This document shows positions 44,437 to 55,039 of a stretch of DNA of 64,000 nt, piece by piece. The stretch's first letter is position 1. Every line of letters begins with the position of its first letter. Under the pieces are notes generated by a model. That model did no database searches. It was not told the DNA's origin and was given only the letters and a program-made list of their open reading frames with translations. A program made the position numbers and the translations under genes. The DNA is from Ypsolopha sequella (taxonomy: Eukaryota; Arthropoda; Insecta; Lepidoptera; Ypsolophidae), in the NCBI GenBank assembly GCA_934047225.1, contig OW203992.1, positions 21,441,501 through 21,505,500 of the forward strand, read 5' to 3'.

Positions 44437-47400
44437 GACTCCCCCTCTAGTCTAGGAGGACGCCCTCGTTCCTGGACTAGCTCATTATTATTAACTCGCT
44501 GTTTCGGACGTCCGCGGCGGCGTTTGGGTATGACAGGTTGAGGTGGTGTGGCTTCCTCATCACGAGTAACGAATGGAGTCAGATCCTGGGAATGATATTT
44601 TCCTAGAGATTCCTCAAGATTTCCGGTTGGCGCGATAAGGTAAGTAGTGGGGGTTACCTTCTTAGTAATAACATAGGGTCCGTCCCTTTTAGGTACAAAT
44701 TTGGCAGTTAGACCCTTACTGCCTTGACTGAGGACATGAGATTTGACAAGCACCTTGTCTCCTACCTCGAACACAGGACCAGGCCGGCGAGACTGATCAG
44801 CAACCCTTTTGGTTATATCTTGCTGAGTTTCTACTCGGTCTCTTACGGCTGATAAAGAATTGATGAAAGACCTAAGGTATGGGGTGATTTGTGGAACAAA
44901 GTTCTCTTTGTCTAGGATGGCTCGCAGGTCATGGCGAGCTTCTGTAGGAGACCTCATTTCTCTGGCGAACATAAGGTACGAAGGTGTAGCACCAGTCGTA
45001 CGGCAAACTGAGCCATTCATGGCGAAACGAATCACCGCTAGCTTCTTGGGCCATGAGGCATGATCATTCTCCACGAGCTGAGCGAGTTGGACCTTTAGGT
45101 CCCGATTCTTTCGCTCGGCCGGGTTGGCTTCAGGATGATAGAGGGGAACTAAGTTTTGTTTGATGCCTAAGATGTACATACATTGCTGCATAACCGCTCC
45201 TACGAATTGTACGCCATTATCGGAGGTCACTCTGCGAGGTAAGCCGTACCTGAGGAAGTATTCCTCGATAAGAGCACGTGCACAGGCTTCTGCGGTCGCT
45301 TCCGGAAGGGCGTAAAGTTCTACCCAACGTGTGGCGGTGTCCTCGACTAGGAGAATCCATCGTTCACCCTTCTCACCTTCAGGTAAAGGCCCAAATAGGT
45401 CTATGGCTAAGACTTCGTTACGTTGTTGTAGCACTGGAGTCTGGAGAAGGCCTGGAGGCTTATCATTGGCAGCTTTATAGCGCTGGCAATCCACACAAGC
45501 TTTCACATAGTCAGTGATGACTCTTCTCATTCCAGGAAAGTAATAGGATTTGGAGATCCTTAGGTAAGTACGATCTATTCCAGGATGGCCAGCGAGCGGC
45601 GAGTCGTGGCATTCTTTCAGGATCTCGGCTCGGAGATTGAAGGGGATCACGAGCTGAGGAGACTCACTTTCAGAATCTGGATTCAGTCGGTAGAGTACAC
45701 CTTGTTCCATTAGATAACCACGCTCCGTCCACCGGCGAGCCGCTACTTCATCTGGACTTTCTACTTCCTTGATTATCTTCTCCACTTCGGGGTCAGCAAG
45801 TTGTTCCTGTCTCAGTTCTGAAGGATTCTTAGTGGGTATGTCTACAATCACGGAGCAGATACCACAGCCTTCACGAGTTTCCTCGGAGCAGAAAGGTCTA
45901 CTCAACGTGTCCGCCACTACGTTTGCCTTACCGGGAGTATACTGGTATTGTATGTCGAATGACTGTAACTTAAGGGCCCAACGCACCAGGCGTCCTGTAG
46001 GGGATTTAAGCGTCAACAGCCACCGAAGAGGTTGGTGATCGGAGCCGACTATTACTGGATGTCCATCCAAGTAACATCTAAATCGCTCCACTGCCCACAC
46101 TACGGCCAAAGCTTCCCGTTCCGTAGTTGAGTAATTTCGTTCAGCAGAGCTTAAGAGACGGCTAGCGTACTCGATTGGTCGCTCTTCTTTGTCCCCCCCT
46201 TGCAGCAGGACCGCTCCGATCGCGTAACTGCTACTATCAGTACGCAGGATAAACGGGTGCTTGAAGTCAGCCTGGATTAAGATAGGCGCTGAGGTGAGAA
46301 GTCTTTTCAGCTCGTTGAACGCTGTCACTTGAGTTGAACCCCATGTCCAGGTCTGGTTCTTCCTCGTCAACCTGGTGAGTGGTTCCGCTACAGAGGAAAA
46401 GTTAGGTATAAACTTACGGAACCAGGAGCAGGTTTGTAGGAATGTTCGCAGATGCTTCAGGTTGCTCGGCTCTTTCATGTTCAGTACCGCCTGGACCTTG
46501 TCAGGGTCGGGAGAAACGCCTTGTTGAGTAATGAGATGGCCCAGATACTTAACACTTTCTCTGGCGAACATGCATTTCTCTCGATTCACCCGCAGGTTGA
46601 ATTCGCGTAGGCGACTGAAAACTGCCTCGAGATCTTGAAGATGCTGCTGGAATCCCTCAGAAATTATCAGCAGGTCATCTAAATAGGCCACAATAGTCAC
46701 GTCGGACAAGGATGAGCAGGAGCGCAAGCGGTCGATTAGGCGCGAGAACGTAGCCGGGGCATTTTTGAGGCCAAACGGCATGCGCTTAAAACGAAAAGTG
46801 CCTAACGGGCTTATAAAAGCCGTCTTGTCTCGATCCAGCTCATTTACACCAACCTGCCAGTACCCAGATCTAAGATCCAAGGTACTCATATAACAGTTTC
46901 TCTTCGTAGATTGAAGTAACTCATCAATCAACGGCATCGGATAATGATCCGTCTTAGTAATGGCATTCAGGCGTCGGTAATCAACGCAGAAGCGGATGCT
47001 TCCATTCGGCTTGGGCACCAGGAGGGCTGGTGAACACCAAGCAGACTCACACTCTTCGATGATGTCGTCCTTCAGCATCCTATCAATTTCTTGTCGCATG
47101 AGTTCTTTCTTGGCAGGGGTCAATCGATACGGAGGTACAGAAATAGGAGGATGCTCACCTGTATCAATGCGGTGCTCAGCGAAAGGGGTTGGCTCTCCCC
47201 CTGGCTGGAAGATGTCCGTATTATCAACCAGCAGCTGCGCCAGCAGGTCCCGGTCAGGTGGATTTAAAGCAGTACCTTCGTCATCCCTAAGTACGTCCGT
47301 GGAGGAGCAGGAAACTTCCGGTAAAGAAGCTGGTTCGAAACGCATTTTGTATTGAACGCGGCGATTACTAGAAAAATACCAGCATTCTCTAGAAAAGTCA

Positions 47401-49337
47401 AAGACTACTTCGGCATCGAGCAAAAAGTCCATGCCGAGCAAGGTCTCGTTGTTTCCCGCCTCAGGAAGTATAAGAAAGGGAGTCTTGATAACCCTATCGT
47501 CTAAATGCACATCAAGAGTAGTCATGAATACGTCTACATCGCGAACGTGACCGTCAGCAAGCTTTATTAGCCTTCGCGCCGGCGTGAGAGGGTGCTTCTT
47601 ACGTAGGAGAAGTGCGTGGAGCGTATGACCAGCGATACAATGTTTAGAACCGGTGTCGACTAAAGCAGTTCCCGGCAATCCCAATACCTCAATCTCAAAA
47701 ATCGGCCGTAAAACTTGTCGATCAGAACCCTTCCCGACGCGCGCACTCTCATAAGAACAAGACATATTAATATTACAATCATCACGCGTCTTTTCGTGAT
47801 CGTACACGCGATCATTCGACAAACGTTCAAACAAAACATTATTATTTTCTGAACTACAATTTTGATCGTGATTATCCGTCTCAGAATTATGATCGTGATT
47901 GTACTTCTCCGAATAATGATCACGATTGTACTTCTCCGAATTATGATGGTATTTGTACTTTTCAGAATTATGATCATGATTGTACTTCTGTTGGTTTGTC
48001 GAATTATCACGGAAATCATAATAATAATCATCATTTTCACAATAAAAATCATCCGGGACATATTCATTATCATCATACAACTTATCAATATAAAAATTGT
48101 CATCACTTTGCGAGTACGAATAAAAATCGTATGACACATCGACATTACATTTTTGTGCTATCGCGTCCATGCTATAGAAGCATTGGTTATTATTATTACA
48201 CCTTTTACAGTTTTCGCGCGTCACGTTTTTCGAACCGCACTTGTAACACGACACACTAGCGTTCACGGGGTTATTAGAATCAGCTGTTGACTCACCCTTT
48301 TCCGTCAACTTACGGCACTGATCGCGCTGGTGTCCATACCGTTTGCAGTAAATGCAAAACGGTCGTGGCTGTTTCGGTGTCATCGGAGAGTCCGCAACTG
48401 CGGCGGGAGGCCGAGCGGGGGGGGCAGCGGTGGCGCCGTGCGTGTGCCACGCGCGAGGCGCCGATGGTGCGGACACATTATCTCGTGGCGGCGCGATCGC
48501 TCCCGTGCTCGACGCGGCATTCATTCCACGTGCGCTGTTCACTGCGGGCTGCGTTGCTGCTTCCGGTGGGTGACGCTTAGTACGCGCGGCAATGGATGTC
48601 GTGTTAGGCGACTCTCTCCTTAATGAATCGCTGATTGAATCTTCGATTATTCTCGCTTTTGATAGCAACTCCGAAAAATTACCACACTCTTCTCTACGCA
48701 ATCTTTTGCTTATTCTTCGGTGTAGCAGGCCGTATACCATATCTAGTTGTACTTTCATAGATAAGTCATTCATAGGAAGGCGTGCAAGGAGGGCACGTTT
48801 CCTAGCGACGAAGATGTCAGTTCGTTCCTCTCCTTGTTCGGATTTGAACAGTTCTCTGTAGATCCGGTGTTCGGGGCGGCGGTCGCCGTACGCATCTCGT
48901 AGGTATCGTATGAGCTCCTCCCATGACTGTATCTCGGCGCGTATGCTTCGCCACCACGTCGCAGCTTCGTGTGTAAGGAGCATGGAAACGCCTTTTAGGG
49001 CAACCTCCTCCGTAATATTTGTGCATTCTTTATAAGCTTCTATCGCGTCGATAAACGTCTCGACGTTTTCGTCCGGCGACCCGGAAAACCTTGCCGTGCA
49101 TCGAGCGAAGTTCCCGGTCCTCTCTCCCCCTAACGAAGAACTCAGCGGCGGCGGCGTGCCTGCCTGCTGGAAGGGAGTGGATGCGGCGGAAATGTTTGCG
49201 ATTCTTTCGAACATGCGGTCGCACATTTCAGTGTTTGATTGTTGTATCGACGTTATGAGTGACGCAAACGTATCGCGGGACATGGTTATGTTAGCCGTTT
49301 CGTCCTCTACAACACCAGTTTGCCTTTTCTTTGGCAT
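44334..49337 (-). CDS. Gag-Pol polyprotein of gypsy-type retrotransposon, 1667 aa, intact
   Basis: A single frame from ATG at 49337. Residues 1-320 are Gag-like; a CCHC knuckle follows (CIYCKRYGHQRDQC, Cys328), then a second, irregular Cys cluster. Residues about 450-500 form a low-complexity stretch of HNSEKYNHD-type repeats. Protease motif LVDTGSK (Asp561). RT motif YLDD (885-888) with FRFKRMPFGLKNAPATF before it. RNase H with LRTDSSSYA and TTEREALAVVWA. Integrase has an HHCC finger (CVDCQRY) and catalytic Asp1313, Asp1373 and Glu1408, the last two one residue closer than the textbook D(35)E. A GPY-type module (DGPYVI) follows. The last 34 codons are encoded by the 3' LTR. No stop or frameshift is seen, so it appears autonomous. 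Confidence 0.93.
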   Translation of the reverse strand: MPKKRQTGVVEDETANITMSRDTFASLITSIQQSNTEMCDRMFERIANISAASTPFQQAGTPPPLSSSLGGERTGNFARCTARFSGSPDENVETFIDAIEAYKECTNITEEVALKGVSMLLTHEAATWWRSIRAEIQSWEELIRYLRDAYGDRRPEHRIYRELFKSEQGEERTDIFVARKRALLARLPMNDLSMKVQLDMVYGLLHRRISKRLRREECGNFSELLSKARIIEDSISDSLRRESPNTTSIAARTKRHPPEAATQPAVNSARGMNAASSTGAIAPPRDNVSAPSAPRAWHTHGATAAPPARPPAAVADSPMTPKQPRPFCIYCKRYGHQRDQCRKLTEKGESTADSNNPVNASVSCYKCGSKNVTRENCKRCNNNNQCFYSMDAIAQKCNVDVSYDFYSYSQSDDNFYIDKLYDDNEYVPDDFYCENDDYYYDFRDNSTNQQKYNHDHNSEKYKYHHNSEKYNRDHYSEKYNHDHNSETDNHDQNCSSENNNVLFERLSNDRVYDHEKTRDDCNINMSCSYESARVGKGSDRQVLRPIFEIEVLGLPGTALVDTGSKHCIAGHTLHALLLRKKHPLTPARRLIKLADGHVRDVDVFMTTLDVHLDDRVIKTPFLILPEAGNNETLLGMDFLLDAEVVFDFSRECWYFSSNRRVQYKMRFEPASLPEVSCSSTDVLRDDEGTALNPPDRDLLAQLLVDNTDIFQPGGEPTPFAEHRIDTGEHPPISVPPYRLTPAKKELMRQEIDRMLKDDIIEECESAWCSPALLVPKPNGSIRFCVDYRRLNAITKTDHYPMPLIDELLQSTKRNCYMSTLDLRSGYWQVGVNELDRDKTAFISPLGTFRFKRMPFGLKNAPATFSRLIDRLRSCSSLSDVTIVAYLDDLLIISEGFQQHLQDLEAVFSRLREFNLRVNREKCMFARESVKYLGHLITQQGVSPDPDKVQAVLNMKEPSNLKHLRTFLQTCSWFRKFIPNFSSVAEPLTRLTRKNQTWTWGSTQVTAFNELKRLLTSAPILIQADFKHPFILRTDSSSYAIGAVLLQGGDKEERPIEYASRLLSSAERNYSTTEREALAVVWAVERFRCYLDGHPVIVGSDHQPLRWLLTLKSPTGRLVRWALKLQSFDIQYQYTPGKANVVADTLSRPFCSEETREGCGICSVIVDIPTKNPSELRQEQLADPEVEKIIKEVESPDEVAARRWTERGYLMEQGVLYRLNPDSESESPQLVIPFNLRAEILKECHDSPLAGHPGIDRTYLRISKSYYFPGMRRVITDYVKACVDCQRYKAANDKPPGLLQTPVLQQRNEVLAIDLFGPLPEGEKGERWILLVEDTATRWVELYALPEATAEACARALIEEYFLRYGLPRRVTSDNGVQFVGAVMQQCMYILGIKQNLVPLYHPEANPAERKNRDLKVQLAQLVENDHASWPKKLAVIRFAMNGSVCRTTGATPSYLMFAREMRSPTEARHDLRAILDKENFVPQITPYLRSFINSLSAVRDRVETQQDITKRVADQSRRPGPVFEVGDKVLVKSHVLSQGSKGLTAKFVPKRDGPYVITKKVTPTTYLIAPTGNLEESLGKYHSQDLTPFVTRDEEATPPQPVIPKRRRGRPKQRVNNNELVQERGRPPRLEGESIVNPRNSNRRRGRLPTYLNDYYTLEGCVGGSGE
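44437..44453 (-). promoter_or_regulatory. Polypurine tract of the gypsy-type element
   Basis: On the minus strand agactagagggggagtc directly precedes the 3' LTR. Purine-rich and correctly placed for plus-strand priming. It also codes within the ORF. Confidence 0.7.
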
Positions 49338-49411
49338 GACTACACGGCACTGCTACACTGTTTCACTAAGTTAATATACACAGTTTTAGTTTTACTGTGG
49401 CATTCGGGCTC

Positions 49412-49426
49412 ACAGTTGGGACGCCA
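49412..49426 (-). promoter_or_regulatory. Primer-binding site of the gypsy-type element
   Basis: On the minus strand TGGCGTCCCAACTGT starts 3 nt after the 5' LTR. TGG plus a conserved 3'-tRNA-like tail is the usual form. It resembles Lys-type primer sites (TGGCGCCCAAC) but does not match exactly, so the primer tRNA is not assigned. Confidence 0.6.
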
Positions 49427-49429
49427 TTT

Positions 49430-49753
49430 TAGTACGTGATAGTGGAGTGTTCGGTAGACGTGGTTGTAGAAATGAAAGATAGACGTTTGCTATATGAATT
49501 TTCTAATGTCTGGCACACGAAACAATAAAATTAAACATTTTGGTTGACAATACGGGGTTAAAACTAAATGGTTCACGAATTCGAGAGTTTCGCGCGGCGA
49601 GCGTGTTCAAACTCGATCCCAGACTCCGGCGACGCGGAAACGGCGCGGCGTCACTCCCCGCTACCCCCCACACACCCCTCCAACGTATAATAATCGTTCA
49701 AATACGTTGGAAGACGACCGCGGCGGCGATTTGAATTTCGCGGGTTTACGATA
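49430..49753 (-). repeat. 5' LTR of the gypsy-type element
   Basis: Paired with 44113-44436 at the same length. As the upstream LTR it should carry the promoter; no TATA box was assigned. Confidence 0.9.
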
Positions 49754-49759
49754 AGACTT

Positions 49760-50739
49760 AATTAAGTAACACTAAATGTAGTATTTTACAAATCTCACGT
49801 TTTGTTATATAAAGAAAAGTGCGAAAACTGCTCGTGTTTTATTGTTTGTACCTATATGTAACATAATAATATCGTACATCTATTTAATACATTTAATAAA
49901 TTTACACTTTTAAGTAGGTGTATTTTTTATTTATTTATTTATTTATAGGTCACCTGTAGGTGGGACGAAGCAACTGTGTCAACACATAAATACCTTATAC
50001 TTATTCTTATATTGTATAAACATTGAATATGAATAATAATTATTACATGTAATAAGCATCAATAAGTAATAAATGAATATGATAAATAATATAAATGTAT
50101 TTCTTCTTCTCTATCCCTATACATTAAAAATGCAACGTCTGTCTGTCTGTACGGTTACTTATAACTTGGGAAACACTTAATGGATTTTGATGCAAATTTC
50201 ATTGTATGGTAGAATATTTCTCGTGGAAGGTTCAAGACTATGTATCATCACGCTATCACTAAAGGGAGCAGCGCACTGACAATTTAAGTGGACCATGTCG
50301 TAGGTTTGCCTTATCATATAGCGTAGTAATCCGAGTGTTGCGGGTTCATATCACAGACCGAGTTTTTCTTTTTGTTTTTTTATTTTTATTTTCGTTATAC
50401 ATTATGTTTAACCGAATATACAGTAAAACAAAATAAATATTACGTATATCTGGACTACTTGAAGGCACATTCGAATGGCGCCATCTTGGTAAATATAATG
50501 GAAACTACATCTGACACAGTCAAATGTTCTAACATACGTACGTTTACGGGATGTCACTAGATGTCACTTCACGTTTATACATCGAGATATAATTTGACCA
50601 TATACAGCCAACGCTAACGCAGTACATAATACTCAATGGATTTTGATGCAGTTTTTATTTGTAAGTTAGAGCGTTTTTTCGGGAAGTATTCAGTATTCAG
50701 TATTTTATGCCTTTATGCTGTTAGATAAAGTAGTAAATA
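49760..50739. other. No gene; microsatellites and dispersed repeat
   Basis: (TTTA)n at 49926-49945. 50140-50290 and 50620-50690 share atggattttgatgca-type landmarks and a (gtct)n run, suggesting a diverged dispersed repeat. No coding segment is supported. Confidence 0.45.
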
Positions 50740-50890
50740 TACGCAGCGTAGGCCACCCTCGTGCCCGCTGGACTGACGATCTGAAGGACGTTGCGGGTGG
50801 CGACTGGATGAGGATGAGTGAGGACCGCCAAGAGTGGCGTAATATTGGGGAGGCCTATGTCCAGCAGTGAACGAATACGGGCTGATGGAT
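50740..50890 (+). pseudogene. RTE-like LINE ORF 3' end with (GGAT)n tail
   Basis: The plus strand encodes RARWTDDLKDVAGGDWMRMS, then EDRQEWRNIGEAYVQQ and a stop, followed by GGATGGATGGATG. This is the C-terminal tail typical of insect RTE/endonuclease-RT ORFs. Only the last 45 or so codons remain. Confidence 0.75.
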
Positions 50891-51128
50891 GGATGGATGC
50901 TGTTACATAGATACATAGATGGTACGTACATTATAAGACTTAGATCCAAGCATAAACCTTGACGGGCACCGCAACTTAAACATAATTTAAGTAAATAAAG
51001 TTCGATTTCCTCCAAATAATTCAAATTCAAATATTTATTATAAATCTAAGATTATGAATTAACAAATAAACTATTAAACTAAAATACTTAAAACTTAAAC
51101 AAACTAAACGCCTAAAAAATAAATTAAT

Positions 51129-51500
51129 TTAAAACAAATAAAAGACATTATTTAAATCATCCCTATCGCCGGGCAGGGTACCCAGGACACTGGCAGCGTT
51201 ACCTCGTTGGATGGCAAGGCTGATTCGTTGCCCGAGGTAAGCTCCGGCCCTTGGGTCCCCTGAGGCATCCACCAGACGCGATGCAAGTTGCTTGTAAAGT
51301 TGCCGAGCATCAGGTCCCCACGGCCCAAACGTCTCGACCCCAAACGGCACAAACATGTAACCCTCACCAAGAGCTGCATATTTGCGCCGCTTGTTGCGCT
51401 CAGCCATTGCCGCCGCAGCACCAGCCGTGACAGCGGTTGACTGGACGTGAGACACAGCGAGCGTGTCGACACACGTCGCGTCCCACACCAGTGAGCGGCC
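51129..51500 (-). pseudogene. Non-LTR retrotransposon ORF C-terminal fragment, about 120 codons
   Basis: The minus frame reads TCVDTLAVSHVQSTAVTAGA, FVPFGVETFGPWGPDARQLY, ASRLVDASGDPRAGAYLGQR and AIQRGNAASVLGTLPG before a stop. I recognise this as the tail of a common insect retrotransposon ORF. The fragment is open but lacks RT motifs. The 3' UTR probably extends to about 50980. Shorter relatives are at 43440 and 58545. Confidence 0.65.
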
Positions 51501-51569
51501 ATTTTATATTTTATTATATATAATTATATATAATATATAATATATTATTATTATGATTAAATATATTTA

Positions 51570-52360
51570 TTATATCTCGGGACAATGTAGTCCCGGACCT
51601 TTGGGAGGCGTGCATGGGGCTGAAGCCAACACGTAGAGGCCCTTTAAATAATTTTGTCTAAATGTGATATGAAACCAACCGACTGACGATTATCCCTGTA
51701 CGCACTGTAGGAGTACACCCAAGGACAACCCCCGGTCTTTGTAGGACTATTATAAGGAATGGAAACAAAGGGAACCAGACTATTGGGTTGAGGTGCTAGT
51801 GGACTGAGTAACTAGGACTATGAAAGGAACTATGGCGCTTGTCCGATCTATGTTAACAACACGGAAAAATAAGCAGGCGGGGACTCGCCAACTAAATTAA
51901 ATAGGCCCCCCCAAACGGTCGCTCGCACGAAAAGACAAGGGGCAACATTTGCTCAGCGGCTCTTTAGCCTGGAGAGGTGTCATTGGACTTTAAACGACGA
52001 TCACTTGCTCCCTGAGGGTCCAGCATCACGTGCCCAATCGCCACTTACGTTTCACATCGATCCGTCGAGCATATAGCTTTTGCTACTCCACTCTAACCGG
52101 CCTCCCACGGCAAGCCAGAGGTGGGGGATCTATCCCTCGTCATTGTTAACTCCAGCCGGCCAACAAAGGCAAGCCGAAGATGAGGAACAAGGCCTTCCCC
52201 CGCGAGCATGTTTGGGTTAGTGGGGTCGCTACTGCCCAACAGCTCGCCTCAAGCTGCCCTGCGTTATGCCATTGCCTCTAAGTTTTGTACACGTTGCCCG
52301 CCTCTCACGTGGCCTGATGTTTGGCTCGGACGTAGGGTTGAATTTTGAGAGGCTTATTAT
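51570..52360. repeat. GC-rich dispersed element fragment with (ATT)n tail
   Basis: Composition changes sharply here relative to flanking AT-rich DNA. There is an internal near-duplicate (cggcctcccacggcaagcca at 52100 and cggccaacaaaggcaagccg at 52156), and the segment ends at (tta)n near 52355. No open frame was found. It is probably the untranslated region of a retroelement; the family was not identified. Confidence 0.5.
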
Positions 52361-52605
52361 TATTATTATATAATGAAAGTTAATATTTTTATTTAATATA
52401 TCATAGGTGGAAGGTGGATAAAGCATCTCTTTAACGGACAACAGCATACCTTTAGAATTTGGGATTATTTGTTCGATCTTGATGGGTAATTTTGTTAAAT
52501 ATAGTGACCAGGATCTGATAATGTGACTATAAAGTCGCAAGGCTCAAAAAAACATGCTTCTTTGTTTACTTTACTTCACGGAGCCGCGGGCAAAAGCTAA
52601 TATTA

Positions 52606-52933
52606 TACAACGTGTAACAGAAAGGTGTAACCATATTTGAAGAGCTTATTCAGTCAATGGTATAGAACAACTTTTACTATGGAACAAATACTGTATCTCG
52701 AAAAAAGTTAATTTACCGTTTCATAGAAAAATGCAATGCCGCTCGGCCGAAATCTATGGAAGGGCAGATTTTTTTTTGAGTTTTCGTGTAAAAGTTCCCG
52801 AGCGGCGTTGCATTTTTCTATGAAACAGATAAAAAAAATCGTGATACAGTGTTTGTTCCATAGTAAAAGTTGTTCTATATCATTGACTGAATAAGCTCTT
52901 CCAATATGGTTACACCTTTCTGTTATACGTTGT
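52606..52933. repeat. Fold-back MITE family A, copy 3
   Basis: Outer arms as in the other A copies (gtgtaaccatatttgaagag at 52626, its inverted partner near 52897). The centre is longer, with an extra partial arm (gcggcgttgcatttttctat near 52801). Confidence 0.85.
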
Positions 52934-52982
52934 ATGTACAAATGTATACTATACTATTAGGTATAAAGTTACAAAAACATAC

Positions 52983-53017
52983 CTAAATATTACCCATAGA
53001 AAGAGTACGCACGTCAT
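52983..53017 (-). CDS. Candidate signal-peptide exon (possible alternative first exon of the SPH gene)
   Basis: ATG at 53017 opens MTCVLFLWVIF and ends at a good donor (tttag/gtatgt at 52983) in phase 2. The SPH exon at about 41.1 kb has an internal acceptor (ttgggcccag) that would continue in exactly that phase (Arg, then [13 protein letters not shown]). If so, the SPH gene spans to 53 kb across the gypsy insertion. Phase agreement has a one-in-three chance of being coincidental, and the joined hydrophobic segment would be unusually long for a signal peptide. Confidence 0.3.
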
Positions 53018-53875
53018 GGTGTATCGTGTGTATTTTTCCTTCTTGGCTTTATTGGACGGAGTGAAGACATAGATTGCATAGCATGTAGGTACCGCGTAGG
53101 AAAGAACAAATAGAACAGGCTGGCAATAAGCCAACTCATTTTTAGGGGGGGGGGGGCTTGTAATCCACAGTTATAATCAAAAAATGAAAAAAAAAACTTA
53201 CGTAATATTATGGATGAAACTCATCATATTCTAGGCCTGCATTCAAAATTACTCATTTCAGGATTTTCACAAAAAAAGCAACTATAACCATTGATGCCTC
53301 TTGAGGCAAAAAGCAGCCGGTTGTGTCTGAGATATATAGCCGTAAATTATTTTTCAATGCATGTGCTCGTAAAGGCCCACTTTTTATGCATCAAAACCGA
53401 ACAGAAAGTCGATTATTTTGCCCTAGGGCTTTAATGATTATTTTTTTTTATTTGTTTGCAATGGTTGGCTAACCTGCAGCCTTTCCTGTATACCATAGAT
53501 GTTATACTTTTTTTTCCACTGTTTAACGGCTCTGGATACAGTCCTTTTGAGCCAATTATAATTTAAAGTTCACAAAATTATATTTGTTTTATTTCCTCAC
53601 ACTATGCATTGAAAAACGTAGTATGATACACGGGCGTAAAAGCAATAAATTACTCGGTTACGTTTAAAACACTCGCTACGCTCGTGTTTTAAATCGTCCT
53701 CGTAATTTATTCCTTCTCGCCCTAGTAGCATAAACTACTATAAGTTGATACTTCTTATTTCTGCCTCTTTGCTTAATTACAGAGATAGTAATCATGGCGG
53801 CTCATTTGCTTTGCGCTTACTAACCCATTCTTTGAATAAGAGCTATTTCTTGTGTATTTAATTAACCTGAATGAA
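53018..53875. other. No gene; one fold-back
   Basis: G-run at 53142-53155. 53630-53735 is a fold-back: aataaattactcgg and gtttaaaacactcg versus cgtgttttaaa and cgtaatttatt. Nothing else is supported. Confidence 0.5.
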
Positions 53876-54130
53876 TGAATGAATGAATGAATGAATGAAT
53901 TGAATTGACACTTTATTGTACACAAAAGAAATATAAAAGAAAACAGAGTCGGGTAACCTCCTTTGAATCTGTTTATAACTTGTCATGGTTTGATTAAGTA
54001 TTATCTAGTCTAAGTCTATCTGTGGAAACTTTAAATGACTAGCTAGAGTTAATTTAAGTTTTTTACTATTGTTATTAAAATAGTCGCTAGTTTTCCAAAA
54101 TAAGTAATAAATAAATACGTTAAAAAAGTT
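53876..54130 (-). repeat. LINE 3' end with (GAAT)n tail, minus strand
   Basis: (GAAT)n at 53876-53900 followed by cactttattgtacacaaaag, the reverse of the tail at 20140-20177. It is a 5'-truncated jockey-like insertion without coding sequence. Confidence 0.65.
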
Positions 54131-55039
54131 GTTCCAAAAGTGAGAAGGACGTACATGTTCTAAACATGCCCCATACGAGATGCCAACAAAGAATTATCCA
54201 CTTTAAAAAAATATCAAGAAACACGAATAACTTGAAGATTGAATTACTTTAAAACACTTTGAGTATAAGAGAAAACCTTTCAAGTAGTAACGGTGGCGAT
54301 AAGATTAATGGTATGCATGTAAAATACGAGTATAACCAGTTTTCGCCTGGAAATATGTTATCGAAAATGTATGAAATACGGCATTAATAATTCTTTGGAA
54401 TGCCAAAAATCGTCAAGAAATGTGTAAAATTAAGTTCTCGACACACATTTCCTAAGAATTGCCCATGTAAAAATAAAAGAAAGCTGTCACTTTTGAAACC
54501 TGCATAAAAATAAACAATAAATAGCTGCAAGTCACTAGTGGAATTGGCTACGGAGCGGAGACTAGAAAAGGACAATCAAGAGGGGACAAAAATTCACCAT
54601 TACCTGTTAATTGTGTATTAAATACCACATACATTGACTATTATATTTAAAAAAAATCAATAACAATACTTACTTATCATATATATATTATATATTGTAC
54701 AGTGTAATAAATAAATACTGTAAAACAGTTTAATTTATTATTTTAATAAGTTATCTAATAACTAATAAGATTATGCATTAAAACAGTAATAAAGTTACCA
54801 TCAAACATCTTGAATAAATGTTTTGTTTATCATACAAAATAATAATTTCAGCCTTTCGAAACATAGTCTCGCAACAGAACTGGCTACCCATTGGACAGAA
54901 AATTCTAGCTTGGAAGCCAGGACATTTAACTGTAACATTTATTTTCATTAAAGACTTTTTTCATTTTCATTTTCATTTTCAAAAAATTGTCAACACAAAG
55001 AATATCTCCAAAAAGTTAAACTAAGGAAAACAAGTAATG
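54131..55039. other. No supported gene
   Basis: 54360-54600 has a weak minus-strand frame without splice or motif support. 54955-54985 is a (TTTTCA)n run. Confidence 0.45.

Larger units (their letters stand above)
44113..49753 (-). mobile_element. Complete Ty3/gypsy-type LTR retrotransposon, minus strand
   Basis: Two 324-bp LTRs (44113-44436 and 49430-49753) differ at only about 3 positions. The element is bounded by a 5-6 bp target duplication. The order on the minus strand is LTR, primer-binding site, a single gag-pol ORF with PR-RT-RNase H-integrase order (Ty3/gypsy order), polypurine tract, LTR. There is no env-like ORF. Near-identical LTRs indicate a recent insertion. Confidence 0.95.

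Noticed and set aside
47660..48145. 161-codon Met/Ile-rich minus-strand frame and its plus-strand counterparts
   Set aside because: Out-of-frame shadows of the repetitive HNSEKY part of gag-pol; composition is an artefact of the repeat.
44113..49753. Endogenous retrovirus with an envelope gene
   Set aside because: The single ORF ends in integrase and its GPY-type tail; there is no env-like frame between it and the 3' LTR.
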